From Pseudomonas sp. SDI (lineage in GTDB: Bacteria; Pseudomonadota; Gammaproteobacteria; Pseudomonadales; Pseudomonadaceae), in NCBI RefSeq assembly GCF_003105155.1, contig NZ_QETK01000014.1, positions 62,001 through 126,000 of the forward strand: a stretch of 64,000 bases of DNA, in the 5' to 3' direction. The notes below the pieces were generated by a model. It saw only the letters and a list, made by a program, of their open reading frames with translations. It made no database searches and had not been told where the DNA came from. The position numbers and the translations under genes were made by a program. Shown one piece after another: positions 40,266 to 49,819 of this stretch. Positions within the stretch are counted from its first letter, which is position 1; each line of letters starts with the position of its first letter.

Positions 40266-41219
40266 ATGCCGCGAACGCTGATCCGCAAGAACCCGAGCAA
40301 CTTCAAGACCCTGCCGCTGCACGTCGAGGCCGGCCCGGATGGGCTGACTTACCAAAGCATCGGCCGACCGCTGAACTTTGCCCAGACCTTGCAGCGGCGC
40401 AAGGCCATCCAGCTTGCCGACAGCGAGCGGTTTGCCGTGGAGCTGGCCAACCTCGGCGTTTCGGTACGCCTGACCCTGCACTGGCAGAACCGCGACTACT
40501 GGGTGTTGGTGCGCCAGCGCCGGCAAGACCGTGGCGATGTGGTGCTCAAGCTGATCTCCGGCTACGTCCCGGCACAGGAGCTGAACCTGCCACTGCACAC
40601 CGCCGTGCAGGAAGTGGCCGAGGAGTGCTTGCTGGAGACCCCGCAAGGTTGGCTCGGCGGGCGTTTCAACGACACCTGGCTGCCAGCGCCATATGCCGAC
40701 GCCCTGCACTACCGCGAAGCCTTGCCGTTCGTACTGACACCACACTCCGGCGCGGCGCGACCGGTGCGCTGCGGCAACCTGCAACTGATCGAGCGGCCAC
40801 GGGCCTATGTGCACCTGCCGACGGCATCGTTGCAATTGATCTACGACCTGCGCCTGCAGGTACCGCGGGAGGCCAAGTCGCTCAGCCTGTTTCACGTCGA
40901 TGAGCGGCTGGAGGGCGATCAGTTGGTGGCGCGGCTTAACCGGAGCCGGCCGGACCTGTACCTGATGCCACTGGAAGAGGGCCAGCCGCGCGCCGAGCTG
41001 TACACGCTGAAAAAGGATCGGCTGGTGCCGGCAAGTACCCGTGGGCTGTATCTGGCGGAGAGCTTCGCCCGCCAGGAAGGCTGGCTGGTGCGCGATGAGC
41101 GGATTCGCTGGAAGGACTGGTTGCGCCAGCAGGGGCTGGTGGCACAGAAACCGGAGTCGGGGTTGAAGCGGCTGACCGGCAAGGCCCGGGAGCTGTTGCA
41201 GATGGCGCTGAACAAGTAA
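40266..41219 (+). CDS. Conserved Pseudomonas protein of unknown function
   Basis: A 317-residue soluble, basic protein that I do not recognise as any characterised enzyme. Visible features are a basic N-terminus (MPRTLIRKNPSNFKTLPL), a hydrophilic body with LTLHWQNRDYWVLVRQRRQDRGDVVLK, LPLHTAVQEVAEECLLETPQGWLGGRF (a pattern recalling a Nudix-like helix, VQEVAEECL), and a C-terminal lysine/arginine-rich tail (KRLTGKARELLQMALNK). No membrane segment, signal or known motif is clear. It follows the aldo/keto reductase gene by 40 bases. I recall some databases calling homologues metal ABC transporter ATPases, but there is no Walker motif here. Confidence 0.7.
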   Translation: MPRTLIRKNPSNFKTLPLHVEAGPDGLTYQSIGRPLNFAQTLQRRKAIQLADSERFAVELANLGVSVRLTLHWQNRDYWVLVRQRRQDRGDVVLKLISGYVPAQELNLPLHTAVQEVAEECLLETPQGWLGGRFNDTWLPAPYADALHYREALPFVLTPHSGAARPVRCGNLQLIERPRAYVHLPTASLQLIYDLRLQVPREAKSLSLFHVDERLEGDQLVARLNRSRPDLYLMPLEEGQPRAELYTLKKDRLVPASTRGLYLAESFARQEGWLVRDERIRWKDWLRQQGLVAQKPESGLKRLTGKARELLQMALNK

Positions 41220-41230
41220 TACGGCTTGAG

Positions 41231-41320
41231 GGCCTCATCGCGGGACGAGTCGGAACGCCGCACCGCCGCTCCCACAGGGTATTGCGTTTCCCTTGTGGGA
41301 GCGGGCTCGTCCGGCGATGC
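41231..41320. repeat. REP-type inverted pair
   Basis: CATCGCGGGACGAGTCGG and CCGCTCCCACAGGG on the left are mirrored by CCCTTGTGGGAGCGG and GCTCGTCCGGCGATG on the right, around the centre TATTGCGTTT. This is the common Pseudomonas repeat CTGTGGGAGCGGGCTCGTCC in a head-to-head pair, between convergent genes. Confidence 0.75.
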
Positions 41321-41333
41321 TTTTGCAGATGCC

Positions 41334-42755
41334 TCAGTGCTTGCGGATTTTCTCGACAATCGCCGTGGTCGAGCTGTTCTCGACCAGGCCCAGCACCTTC
41401 ACCGTACCGCCATAGGCCTTGACGATGTCGGCGCCCACCACCTGCGCGATGCCGTAGTCCCCGCCCTTCACCAGCACATCCGGCTTGACCTGGCTCAGCA
41501 GGTTTTCCGGGGTACCTTCCGGGAAGCTGATGACCCAGTCCACCGCCCCCAGGCCGGCCAGCACGGCCATGCGCCGGTCGACGCTGTTGATCGGCCGACC
41601 CGGCCCCTTCAGACGGCTCACCGAAGCATCGTCGTTGACCGCGACGATCAACCGGTCGCCCTGCGCCCGCGCCTGCTCCAGATAGGTCACATGCCCGGCG
41701 TGCAGGATGTCGAAGCAGCCGTTGGTGAACACGATCTTCTCGTTGTGCGCCCGCGCATCGTCGATAGCCAGCAGCAACTGGTCGAGGCTCAACACGCCAC
41801 GCTCGGAGCCTTCTTCGCGCTGAATCGCCCGACGCAGCTCCGGTGCGCTGATGGCCGCGGTACCCAGCTTGCCCACCACGATGCCGGCGGCCAGGTTGGC
41901 CAGGCCAACGGCATGCGGCAGCTCTTCGCCGGCAGCAATCGCTGCCGCCAGGGTAGAAATAACCGTATCGCCAGCACCGGTCACGTCGAACACTTCGCGC
42001 GCTCGCGCGGGCAGGTGCAGTGCCGGATGCTCCGGGCGCAGCAGGGTCATGCCATGCTCGCCACGGGTCACCAGCAAGGCGCCCAGCTCCAGCTCGTGCA
42101 TCAGCTTAGCGCCCTTGGCGACCAGCTCGGCCTCATCGGCGCAGCGGCCGACAATGGTTTCGAACTCGCTGAGGTTCGGGGTAATCAGGCTCGCGCCACG
42201 GTAGATCGAGAAATCCTTGCCCTTGGGGTCGGCCAGCACCGGAATGCCCTTGGCCCGCGCCGCCTGGATCAGGCTCTGGTGGTTCTTCAGTGCGCCTTTG
42301 CCGTAGTCCGACAGCACCAGCACCTTGACCCCTTCGAGCAGGGTGTCGACTTCGGCGCCCAGCGACAGCGGGTCGGTGGCGAAGGGTTCTTCGAAATCGA
42401 TACGCAGCAGTTGCTGGTGACGGCTCATGACCCGCAGCTTGACGATGGTCGGCTGGTGGGCAATGCGCTGGAAGATCGACCGCACACCGGCAGCCTGCAA
42501 GCTGTTGGCCAGGCTGTCGGCAGCTTCGTCCTGACCGGTAACACCGACCAGCGACGCCGGCGCGCCAAGCGCGGCAATGTTCAAGGCAACGTTGGCTGCA
42601 CCGCCGGGACGATCCTCGATTTGCTCGACTTTCACCACCGGGACCGGGGCTTCAGGCGAGATGCGTGAAGTACCGCCATGCCAGTAGCGGTCGAGCATGA
42701 CATCGCCGACCACCAGCACCGGGGCTTGATCGAAACGCGGCATGGATAACTTCAT
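41334..42755 (-). CDS. hldE: Bifunctional heptose 7-phosphate kinase / heptose 1-phosphate adenylyltransferase HldE
   Basis: Makes ADP-glycero-manno-heptose for the LPS inner core. The 473-residue product has an N-terminal PfkB-type kinase domain (about 1-315; [48 protein letters not shown]) and a C-terminal cytidylyltransferase-like domain (about 340-470; [20 protein letters not shown] with the HxGH motif, [12 protein letters not shown]). The start at 42753-42755 gives the family N-terminus. msbA lies upstream, and the two are probably co-transcribed. Confidence 0.97.
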   Translation of the reverse strand: MKLSMPRFDQAPVLVVGDVMLDRYWHGGTSRISPEAPVPVVKVEQIEDRPGGAANVALNIAALGAPASLVGVTGQDEAADSLANSLQAAGVRSIFQRIAHQPTIVKLRVMSRHQQLLRIDFEEPFATDPLSLGAEVDTLLEGVKVLVLSDYGKGALKNHQSLIQAARAKGIPVLADPKGKDFSIYRGASLITPNLSEFETIVGRCADEAELVAKGAKLMHELELGALLVTRGEHGMTLLRPEHPALHLPARAREVFDVTGAGDTVISTLAAAIAAGEELPHAVGLANLAAGIVVGKLGTAAISAPELRRAIQREEGSERGVLSLDQLLLAIDDARAHNEKIVFTNGCFDILHAGHVTYLEQARAQGDRLIVAVNDDASVSRLKGPGRPINSVDRRMAVLAGLGAVDWVISFPEGTPENLLSQVKPDVLVKGGDYGIAQVVGADIVKAYGGTVKVLGLVENSSTTAIVEKIRKH

Positions 42756-42878
42756 GGGCAACCCATATAGACAAATTGAACAGGGGCGGGATATTAGCAC
42801 AGGCAACGCGCCAGCCAGATTACAGCCGGTTACCTGCAGTGACGGCCCGGGCGCAGGACGCGCCCAGGCCTATTGCGA

Positions 42879-44681
42879 TCAGGTGATGTCGGCCTTGCTC
42901 GGCTCGTCCAGGCCCATCGCATGCAGGCGCGCGTAGAAGCCGTTTTCGGCCAGCAACTGCTGGTGCGTACCGCGCTCGACGATCCGCCCCTGGTCCATCA
43001 CCAGGATCAGGTCGGCTTTCTCGATGGTCGACAGACGGTGCGCGATCACCAGCGTGGTGCGCCCCTTCATGACCTGGTCGAGGGCGGCCTGAATGTGCCG
43101 CTCCGACTCGGTGTCGAGCGCCGAGGTGGCCTCGTCGAGAATCAGCAGCGGCGCGTTCTTCAGCAGCGCCCGAGCAATCGCCAGACGCTGGCGCTGACCA
43201 CCGGACAACAGCACGCCGTTTTCACCGACTTCGGTGTCCAGGCCCTGCGGCAGTTGCTCGATGAACTCCTTGGCATAAGCATCGGCAGCCGCTGCCTCGA
43301 TGTCGGCACGCGGCGCGCCGGCGAGGTCGCCATAGGCGATGTTGTTGGCCACGGTGTCGTTGAACAGGGTGACGTGCTGGGTAACCTGGGCAATGTGCTT
43401 GCGCAGGTTGCGCAGGCGGTAGTCCTCGACCTCGATGCCGTCGAGCAGGATTTCGCCATGCTCGTGCTGGTAGAAGCGCGGGATCAGCCCAGCCAGGGTC
43501 GACTTGCCGCTGCCGGAGCGGCCAACCAGGGCGATCATCTGCCCCGGCTCGGCGGTGAAATTGATGTCGTTGAGCACCGACCGTTCGCTACCCGGGTAGG
43601 CGAAGCTCAGGTTGCGCACTTCCAGCCGGCCACTGACGCGATCACGCTCGATGGTGCCGGTATCGACTTCCGGCTCGACGTCGAGCTGTTCGAAGATACT
43701 GTCGGCCGCCGCCACCCCCTTCTGGATGGTCGAGCTGACTTCAGAGAGCTGACGGATCGGCTTGGGCAACAGACCGGCGGCGGTGATGTAGGCCACCAGG
43801 TCGCCGGCCGTGGCATCGCCACGCAGGAACAGCACCAGGAACATCAGCACGGCCATCGCCGAGTAGATCACCAGTTGCAGCATCGGCGTGTACACCGCGC
43901 CGGTCTTGGTCATGCGCAGTTGCTTGTCGGTGTTGCTCTGGCTGGCCTTGGCGAAACGCTCCTGCTCGTACTGCTCGCCGCCGAAGCTGCGCACCACGCG
44001 ATAGCCCTGGATGGTTTCCGAGGCCACGTGGGTCACGTCGCCCATGGCCACCTGGATCTTCTTGCTCTGCTTGCGGAATTTCTTGCTCGCACTGCCGACC
44101 ATCAGGGCAATCAGCGGCAGGATCGCCAGCATCACTAGGGTCAGTTTCCAGTTCATCCACAGCAGGTAGATGAACAGGAACACCACGGTCAGGCCTTCAC
44201 GGATCACCACCTTGATGGCATCGGTGGCGGCGCCGGTGACCATGGTCACGTTGAAGGTGATACGCGAGATCAGGTGCCCGGAGTTATGGTTGTCGAAATA
44301 GCGGTTGGGCAGCACCAGCAACTTGTTGAACAGCTCGACGCGCAGGTCATGCACCAGGCCCAGCGAGACCTTGGCCAGGAAGTAGTTGCCCAGGTACGAA
44401 CCCAGGCCCTGCCAGGCGGCGATCAGCACGATCAGCAGCGGCACGGCCTGCAGCAGTTGCAGGTCCTTGAGGTACGGCACGGTCGGGAACAACACCGCTT
44501 CGGGGTTGCTCAGGCCATCGACGAAATACTTGAGAATGCCGGCCAGCATGGGCTGGGTCGAGGCGAAGATGATAAAGCCGACGATACTGAGCAGGAAAAT
44601 GCCGATATACGGCTTCACATAGCTGAGCAGACGGAAGTAGATCTTCAGGCTCGATGGGGCAGCAGATTCGGGAGCAGTCAT
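42879..44681 (-). CDS. msbA: Lipid A export ABC transporter MsbA
   Basis: Flips core-lipid A across the inner membrane. The 600-residue half-transporter has six membrane helices in about residues 20-320 and a C-terminal ATPase domain: GRSGSGKST (Walker A), LSGGQRQRLAIARAL (signature), LLILDEATSALD (Walker B) and VIAHRLST. The ATG at 44679-44681 suits the family; further upstream in-frame sequence is not conserved in type. It is divergent from the kinase-fold gene and precedes hldE by 123 bases. Confidence 0.96.
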   Translation of the reverse strand: MTAPESAAPSSLKIYFRLLSYVKPYIGIFLLSIVGFIIFASTQPMLAGILKYFVDGLSNPEAVLFPTVPYLKDLQLLQAVPLLIVLIAAWQGLGSYLGNYFLAKVSLGLVHDLRVELFNKLLVLPNRYFDNHNSGHLISRITFNVTMVTGAATDAIKVVIREGLTVVFLFIYLLWMNWKLTLVMLAILPLIALMVGSASKKFRKQSKKIQVAMGDVTHVASETIQGYRVVRSFGGEQYEQERFAKASQSNTDKQLRMTKTGAVYTPMLQLVIYSAMAVLMFLVLFLRGDATAGDLVAYITAAGLLPKPIRQLSEVSSTIQKGVAAADSIFEQLDVEPEVDTGTIERDRVSGRLEVRNLSFAYPGSERSVLNDINFTAEPGQMIALVGRSGSGKSTLAGLIPRFYQHEHGEILLDGIEVEDYRLRNLRKHIAQVTQHVTLFNDTVANNIAYGDLAGAPRADIEAAAADAYAKEFIEQLPQGLDTEVGENGVLLSGGQRQRLAIARALLKNAPLLILDEATSALDTESERHIQAALDQVMKGRTTLVIAHRLSTIEKADLILVMDQGRIVERGTHQQLLAENGFYARLHAMGLDEPSKADIT

Positions 44682-44796
44682 GAGAATCCGTCGTGTGAAA
44701 AAGAGGCGCGATTGTATCACAAGCGGTTTTCGCCACCCCCTGCTGCGGTAAGATAGCCGGCCGTTCAAGCCTCAGGGCCTCTACACCGGAGTATCG

Positions 44797-45435
44797 ATGC
44801 AAGCGCTCGACCATGCCCGCTACCTTGCCCTGCGCGAAGGTGCGCACGTTCTGGAAGCCGATGGCACCGGCGACAAGGTATTACGCCTGCGCGACGGCTC
44901 GATGCTGAAGCTGTTCCGGCGCAAACGCCTGATCACCTCGGCCGCCTGGTACCCGTACGCGCGGCGCTTTGCCGACAACTGCAAGACCCTCGCCGAACGC
45001 GCCATCCCCTGCCCGCAGGTGCGCCAGGTGTACCGCATCGCCGAGATCGCCCGCGACGCTGTGCATTACGACCCGCTGCCAGGCAAGACCCTGCGCCAAC
45101 TGCTCGACGAACCGAGCAGCGGCGACGAACTGCGCCGTCAGTTGGGCAGGTTCATTGCCCAGTTGCATGAAAAGGGCATCTACTTCCGCTCGGCGCACCT
45201 GGGCAACGTGGTGCTGACCCCCGACGGCCAGCTTGGCCTGATCGACATCGCCGACCTGCGCACCTACCGCCGCCCACTGCGCAAGGCCCAGCGCCTGCGC
45301 AACTTCAAGCACATGCTGCGTTACCAGGAGGATCGCGCCTGGTTGCTCGGCGATGGCCACGCGGTGTTCGCCAATGCCTACCTCGGCGCCCAGGCCACCT
45401 GCAACGCCAACGAACTGAGCCTGGCCCTGGCCTGA
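44797..45435 (+). CDS. Kinase-fold (BUD32/LPS-kinase-like) protein, atypical catalytic loop
   Basis: A 212-residue protein of the kinase-like superfamily, sometimes labelled toluene tolerance protein in pseudomonads. K38 in SMLKLF is the likely phosphate-contact lysine, FIAQLHEKGIYFRSAHLGNVVL is the catalytic-loop region, and GLIDIADLR carries the metal-binding D150. In place of the usual HGDLHPGN-type loop, the sequence reads RSAHLGN, with S132 where the catalytic aspartate is expected and N137 kept. It may be a pseudokinase or use another base; my recollection is that homologues share this. It corresponds in place to PA4998 of P. aeruginosa, beside msbA and waaL. Confidence 0.78.
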   Translation: MQALDHARYLALREGAHVLEADGTGDKVLRLRDGSMLKLFRRKRLITSAAWYPYARRFADNCKTLAERAIPCPQVRQVYRIAEIARDAVHYDPLPGKTLRQLLDEPSSGDELRRQLGRFIAQLHEKGIYFRSAHLGNVVLTPDGQLGLIDIADLRTYRRPLRKAQRLRNFKHMLRYQEDRAWLLGDGHAVFANAYLGAQATCNANELSLALA

Positions 45436-45440
45436 AACCA

Positions 45441-45466
45441 ATCGACCACCCCGAAGGGTGGTCGAT
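45441..45466. terminator. Bidirectional hairpin between the kinase-fold gene and waaL
   Basis: A perfect 11-bp stem (ATCGACCACCC and complement) with a CGAA tetraloop lies five bases after the plus-strand stop and 20 before the end of waaL. It is between convergent genes. There is no strong T tract on either side. Confidence 0.65.
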
Positions 45467-45485
45467 GGCTACAGCAGTAGAAGCA

Positions 45486-46652
45486 TCAGAAGGTGTTGCG
45501 GCGCGACTGCTGCAGCACTCGGCCCAGCACCATCGCGGCCGGCAGCAGCACCAGCGGCCACAGCTCGTCGGGGTTGCCGATCAGCTTGCTGCCGTCGAAG
45601 TTGAGCATCACCAGCGCGCAGGCCAGGTACAGGCCCCAGGCATCGCGCAAGCGCCAGGCTTGCCACAGGGTGATGGCCATCACCAGCAGGAACAGCGCCA
45701 GCGAAACACCGCCGGTGTAAAGCCCCATGGCCACGAAGATGTTATGCGGGTGCTGGATCGGCATTCCGCCTCCAAGTGTCTGCGTGGTCACGAACTCAAC
45801 CCCGCAACCCAGCATCCAGCCGCAATTGCGCCACTCACCCGTCATGATCCGGAACAGTTCCACCCGATACGAGTCACCACGGTTGAGCAATGACAGGAAC
45901 CAGGCTTCGTCGCGCACCGCCCACAAGACCAGCGCCAGCAGCACTGCGCCGGCGACCAGGCCGAGCACACCGCGCTTGGGGTAATGCCATACGACGCAGG
46001 CCGCCCAGATGGCAAACAGGAACGCCGCGCCAACCAATGCCGTACGGGTCTGCATTACAAACGCGACCCCCACCAGCGAGAGGATGACCGCAGCGCCAGC
46101 CTCGATCCAGCGGCGTTCCTTAACCCACGCGGGCATCGCGAGGGCCAGGGCGCACAACAACCAGATACTGGCATAAATGACGTTCTGCAGACGCGAGGGC
46201 AACAAGTCTACCCGCGCACCGAACGCAAATACCCCAGTGAGGTAGCCATACGCAGCATAGCCAAAGATGTACAGGCAGAGGATCCAGAACATTCCACGCA
46301 CAAATGGCCCGCTGCGGAACAGGTCGGCATCGAGCAGCCCCGCCACGATAAACACGAACAGCGCCACGTAGAGAATGTGCTTGTAGAACTGGCCATCACT
46401 GGCAATCGCCGCGGGAACCAGGAACCACAGCAGAAACGCCAGCCATGCCCAGGTCAACGGTTGCGCCAGCAAGCCGGCGCCGCGCTCCTTGATCAAGAAC
46501 ACCAATCCAGGCAGTGCGATAAAGGCGTAAAAGATGTTGTTCGTCCATTTGGACGAATCCATCAGTATGTAACTGAGCAGAAACACAATGGTCATCGCAC
46601 CGAAATAGCGCCGACTCGTTCTGTTTTCCACGTTTACCCCACTAAATAACAT
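45486..46652 (-). CDS. waaL: O-antigen ligase family protein (WaaL-like)
   Basis: Inner-membrane protein of 388 residues with about 10-12 helices and the large periplasmic loop typical of O-antigen ligases, with PIQHPHNIFVAMGLYTGG containing the conserved histidine near residue 320. It attaches undecaprenyl-linked O-antigen to core-lipid A. It is the last gene of the core operon and overlaps the preceding gene by 11 bases if started at 46652; a GTG at 46631 (GENRT start VENRTS, ribosome site GTGGGG) is a good alternative. Place in the operon matches PA4999. Confidence 0.85.
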   Translation of the reverse strand: MLFSGVNVENRTSRRYFGAMTIVFLLSYILMDSSKWTNNIFYAFIALPGLVFLIKERGAGLLAQPLTWAWLAFLLWFLVPAAIASDGQFYKHILYVALFVFIVAGLLDADLFRSGPFVRGMFWILCLYIFGYAAYGYLTGVFAFGARVDLLPSRLQNVIYASIWLLCALALAMPAWVKERRWIEAGAAVILSLVGVAFVMQTRTALVGAAFLFAIWAACVVWHYPKRGVLGLVAGAVLLALVLWAVRDEAWFLSLLNRGDSYRVELFRIMTGEWRNCGWMLGCGVEFVTTQTLGGGMPIQHPHNIFVAMGLYTGGVSLALFLLVMAITLWQAWRLRDAWGLYLACALVMLNFDGSKLIGNPDELWPLVLLPAAMVLGRVLQQSRRNTF

Positions 46653-47409
46653 TCAGCAGCCAACCTATAACCAATCCAATGACCAGCGCTCCAATGAGTT
46701 TGAAGCGATCCCTGCGTTTCCGGCGTTGCTTGTTGAGGCGCTCTTGCGGCACCTCGACATGCCCACCAAAACCTGTGTGCAGTACGGCATCGTTTTCCAG
46801 GATCAAGGCATAACGATTTTCGCCGGCGTACAGACGTGAAAGTGCTTTTTCCCCGGAGTGCCCGGCATACGGGGCATGTTGCTGGTAATCGGCCAGTCGG
46901 CGCAGCCCGGGGTTGAACGAGAAACCCTGCCAGTCGGGCTTGTGCGAGCCCAATTGGTAGAACGGGATGCCATCGAGCACCTGCCGTTCGTTGAGGAACA
47001 CATACGGGCTGTGCACCTGCAGATCGTGGTTGAAGCTGCGCAGCCACACCTGCAAGGCTTGCGGGTCGGCCTCGAGCAGGGCCTGGGAGTCTTCGATAAA
47101 GCCGGGGCGGTAAAAGTCCCAGTCGTCTTCGCAGTGGAACACCCAGGTGGTCTTGATCTGGGCGTAGGCCACGTCGATCGACCGCATCTGGCCCAGTTTC
47201 GGGTTGTTGACGATGCACGTGGTGTGCTCGCGCCAATGCGCCGGCACACAATCGCGCACCGCCTCGTCGCCGGAGTCTTCGGTAATGAAGACTTCGCGAA
47301 TCGGCGCGGTGTTGTAGCGATCGAAGCTTTCCAGGGTGCGCTTCAACAGGTCGAACCGGCCGCAGCTGGTCACCATCAGCGTGATTTCACTGCTTTGGCT
47401 GAAGACCAT
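46642..47409 (-). CDS. wapR: Core glycosyltransferase, WapR-like (rhamnosyltransferase)
   Basis: A family 2-like glycosyltransferase: ITLMVTSCGRFDLLKRTLESF at the N-terminus, then DVAYAQIKTTWVFHCEDDWDF with the acidic donor-binding EDDWD motif, and a C-terminal hydrophobic stretch (about 235-255, LIGALVIGLVIGWLLNVI) that should anchor it in the inner membrane. In P. aeruginosa the gene at this place, wapR, adds the L-rhamnose that accepts O-antigen. Two ATGs (47412 and 47409) are possible; I prefer the second for ribosome-site spacing (GAGG). Sugar specificity is inferred by synteny. Confidence 0.75.
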   Translation of the reverse strand: MVFSQSSEITLMVTSCGRFDLLKRTLESFDRYNTAPIREVFITEDSGDEAVRDCVPAHWREHTTCIVNNPKLGQMRSIDVAYAQIKTTWVFHCEDDWDFYRPGFIEDSQALLEADPQALQVWLRSFNHDLQVHSPYVFLNERQVLDGIPFYQLGSHKPDWQGFSFNPGLRRLADYQQHAPYAGHSGEKALSRLYAGENRYALILENDAVLHTGFGGHVEVPQERLNKQRRKRRDRFKLIGALVIGLVIGWLLNVI

Positions 47410-47438
47410 CATTGTTCCTCGTAAAAAATAGGGCGGGC

Positions 47439-48395
47439 TCAAAAGCCGACGACGCTACGCAACTTTTCCCACCAGCTGGCTTCGCCTCGCGGACGCAGCG
47501 GCGCGCGCATTGCCTCGACGATTCGTTTACCCAGGGCATGGAAGGTGAAATGCTGCTCGGCCAACTGCTGGCCATTACGCGCAATCGTATCGGCCAGCGC
47601 CGGGTCGGCACGCAACTGCTGCAACTTGGCGCGCAGTTCGGCCAGGTCCCGGTACAGGACGATGTTGTGCAGATCGACGAAGCCCAGCGCGCGATTCTCT
47701 TCTTCGCCCTGATCAAAGGCAAACAGCACACAGCCACAGGCCATGGCTTCGAAGTTCTTGATCATGTATTCGCCCATGCCGACATCGGCACTGACGAAGT
47801 AGCGAATACGGCTGAGGGTCTGGCTGTACTCCTCACCCGAGTTGGTGCGCGTGATGAGCAGGTTTTCCACTGCGGCGATCGACTCCAGCATCGCCTTGCG
47901 CCCGGAATAGGCCACGCTGCGCAGGCTGCCGACGAAGGCCAGCTCGATATCGCGCTCGCGCTGCTCATGACGCAACAACGCCTGGTCGTAGCCCTTCGGC
48001 ACGAACACGGCATCGAAGCCCTCGTCGCAGAGCTTGCGGGTGACCACCGCACCGGACGTGATTACCCGTGCCCACGGCAGCTTGCGGTAATACTCGCTGA
48101 ACTTGCCGGTGTACTTGCAGGGGATGTAATTCTGGTAGGCGTCGTGCTCGAGGATCACCAGGTTAGGCAGCGTACGAATGAAACCGGCCTGGCGAATTTC
48201 CTTCTTGAAGCGCAGGAAGAACAGAATGCGGTCGTAGTCCTCGACCTTTACATGCTGGCGGAAGTAACCGCGCAGGTCGTCCTGTTCGGCAGAGCTCAGC
48301 CAGCGAATATCGCACTCGCAATCGGCGGCGATGCCGTCGTACAGACGGTCCAGAATAGCCCGCTGTTCTTTCTGAACCAGAAAAAGGACTTTCAC
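47439..48395 (-). CDS. ssg: Glycosyltransferase, Ssg-like
   Basis: A 318-residue glycosyltransferase with a GT-B-like pattern: N-terminal VLFLVQKEQRAILDRLYDG, ARVITSGAVVTRKLCDEGFDAVFVPKGYDQ, IELAFVGSLRSVAYSGRK, and the donor-binding NFEAMACGCVLFAFDQGEE. In P. aeruginosa the equivalent gene, PA5001 (ssg), is needed for surface polysaccharides. The start is a GTG (48393-48395) overlapping the previous stop by four bases (GTGA). Acceptor and donor sugars are not known. Confidence 0.75.
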   Translation of the reverse strand: MKVLFLVQKEQRAILDRLYDGIAADCECDIRWLSSAEQDDLRGYFRQHVKVEDYDRILFFLRFKKEIRQAGFIRTLPNLVILEHDAYQNYIPCKYTGKFSEYYRKLPWARVITSGAVVTRKLCDEGFDAVFVPKGYDQALLRHEQRERDIELAFVGSLRSVAYSGRKAMLESIAAVENLLITRTNSGEEYSQTLSRIRYFVSADVGMGEYMIKNFEAMACGCVLFAFDQGEEENRALGFVDLHNIVLYRDLAELRAKLQQLRADPALADTIARNGQQLAEQHFTFHALGKRIVEAMRAPLRPRGEASWWEKLRSVVGF

Positions 48396-49816
48396 TGTTG
48401 CACTCTCTTGTCAGCCTTCGCGCCGACCCAGAACAGCTCGTGCCGACGCACGGCCTTGCGGAAGAATTCGTTTTCACCAAAAGCCGGCCATTGGCGACCG
48501 GCCAGATAACGCTGCAGGAACCGCCGCAGGCGACGCTTGAAAGGAGGACTGGGCTGCAGGTCGTGCATCATGCCCAAAGACATAGCCTTGTGCCACTGTG
48601 TTTCAGTGCTCACCGGTAAAACCCAGGGACGCATCGGCACCTGGCTGTCGAAGTGCGGCGGCAACGCCACCCCGCTGCCAGCATTGCCCATCGGCCAGCG
48701 ATCGTTGTCGTGCAGGTGGTTGGCGTACTGCAGGATCACCTCTGGCTGCCATTGCGTTTGCGCGAGGGCTTCGATCACTGCATCGCGGGCACAGATATGG
48801 TCCGGGTGTGGATCAAGCCGCGGTTCGGGCAGCACGATGGTCGCCGGCCGGATCTGCTCGATCAGTTCACCCAGGTCCTGGATCAGGTTGCGCCACGACG
48901 GCACGCCATCGGCATCGCTGCGCAGCGCCAGGCTGTTGAAGCGCCGGAACAGGCGGGTGTCGTGCAGCTCGGCTTCGCGCGATCCCACCGCCAACGCCGG
49001 CTCGGCCTGCATCGCCGGCAGTTGCAGGCAGAAGTAGCCTAGCTGCACGCAACGCTGTTGCGGCACACCGGCCCAGAGCGGCACGCTGATGCTGTCCCAG
49101 GCGCGCAGTTGGCCCTTGAGGCGTGCCGCGGCAACAGGCTCCAGGCCCATGTCGCGGTAGTGTTCGGTTTCGATTTCACCGGCAGTCAGGGTGACGATCC
49201 AGCTTTCCGTGGCCTGAGCGTAGGCGCCAAATGCGGCCAGTTCGGCATCGTCGGCGTGGGGCGCGATGACCAGGAGCGGCCCTTGCAGATAATCCGGGTG
49301 CCGACAGACCAACAGCTCGACGTCGTCATCCAGCCGGCAATGCCACCCACTCAAGCGCAAGCGCCCTTCGTTCAGTGCAGCATGCTGGCCGGTCAGGTTC
49401 AGATAGCGAATGCCCTGCACACCTCGCTCGAATGCCTGGCAATCGTCGACATCGCCTTGGATACGCACCGCCGGGTCGAGAAAGCGCCCGAGCCAGCCGC
49501 CACGCAGGCGCACCTTGAGCAGCAGGGTGTCGCCCGCTTGCAACGTGCAGCCTTGCGGCAGACTCAGCGTGCCCTGATCCAGTTTCAGCGCATGACGCTG
49601 ATCGGCATCAAGCTGGTAGTCGTAATCGCTGGCCGGGGTGTAGAACAGGTGGTCGGAGAACCAGGCTTCGTGGCCCACCCACAGCAGCACACCCAGCAAC
49701 ACCGGCAGCCACCAGGCCAGCCAGGTGCTGGCCAGCAGCACGAACAAGGCGACCAGCAGCACCAGGCGCTTGCGTTTACGGTGCTGTTTGAGCAATTGCT
49801 GCTTGCGTGCACTCAT
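48392..49816 (-). CDS. dnpA: PIG-L family deacetylase, DnpA-like
   Basis: A 474-residue inner-membrane protein. One or two hydrophobic helices near the N-terminus (about 18-47) precede a domain of about 110 residues and a PIG-L deacetylase domain with PHADDAE at 186-192 (zinc ligands), LTAGEIETEHYR and LPEPRLDPHPDHICARDAV. It should remove an N-acetyl group from a sugar of the core or lipid-linked precursor. P. aeruginosa DnpA (PA5002) is a de-N-acetylase linked to drug tolerance. Coupled to its neighbours by very short gaps or overlaps. Confidence 0.8.
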   Translation of the reverse strand: MSARKQQLLKQHRKRKRLVLLVALFVLLASTWLAWWLPVLLGVLLWVGHEAWFSDHLFYTPASDYDYQLDADQRHALKLDQGTLSLPQGCTLQAGDTLLLKVRLRGGWLGRFLDPAVRIQGDVDDCQAFERGVQGIRYLNLTGQHAALNEGRLRLSGWHCRLDDDVELLVCRHPDYLQGPLLVIAPHADDAELAAFGAYAQATESWIVTLTAGEIETEHYRDMGLEPVAAARLKGQLRAWDSISVPLWAGVPQQRCVQLGYFCLQLPAMQAEPALAVGSREAELHDTRLFRRFNSLALRSDADGVPSWRNLIQDLGELIEQIRPATIVLPEPRLDPHPDHICARDAVIEALAQTQWQPEVILQYANHLHDNDRWPMGNAGSGVALPPHFDSQVPMRPWVLPVSTETQWHKAMSLGMMHDLQPSPPFKRRLRRFLQRYLAGRQWPAFGENEFFRKAVRRHELFWVGAKADKRVQQ

Positions 49817-49819
49817 CGG

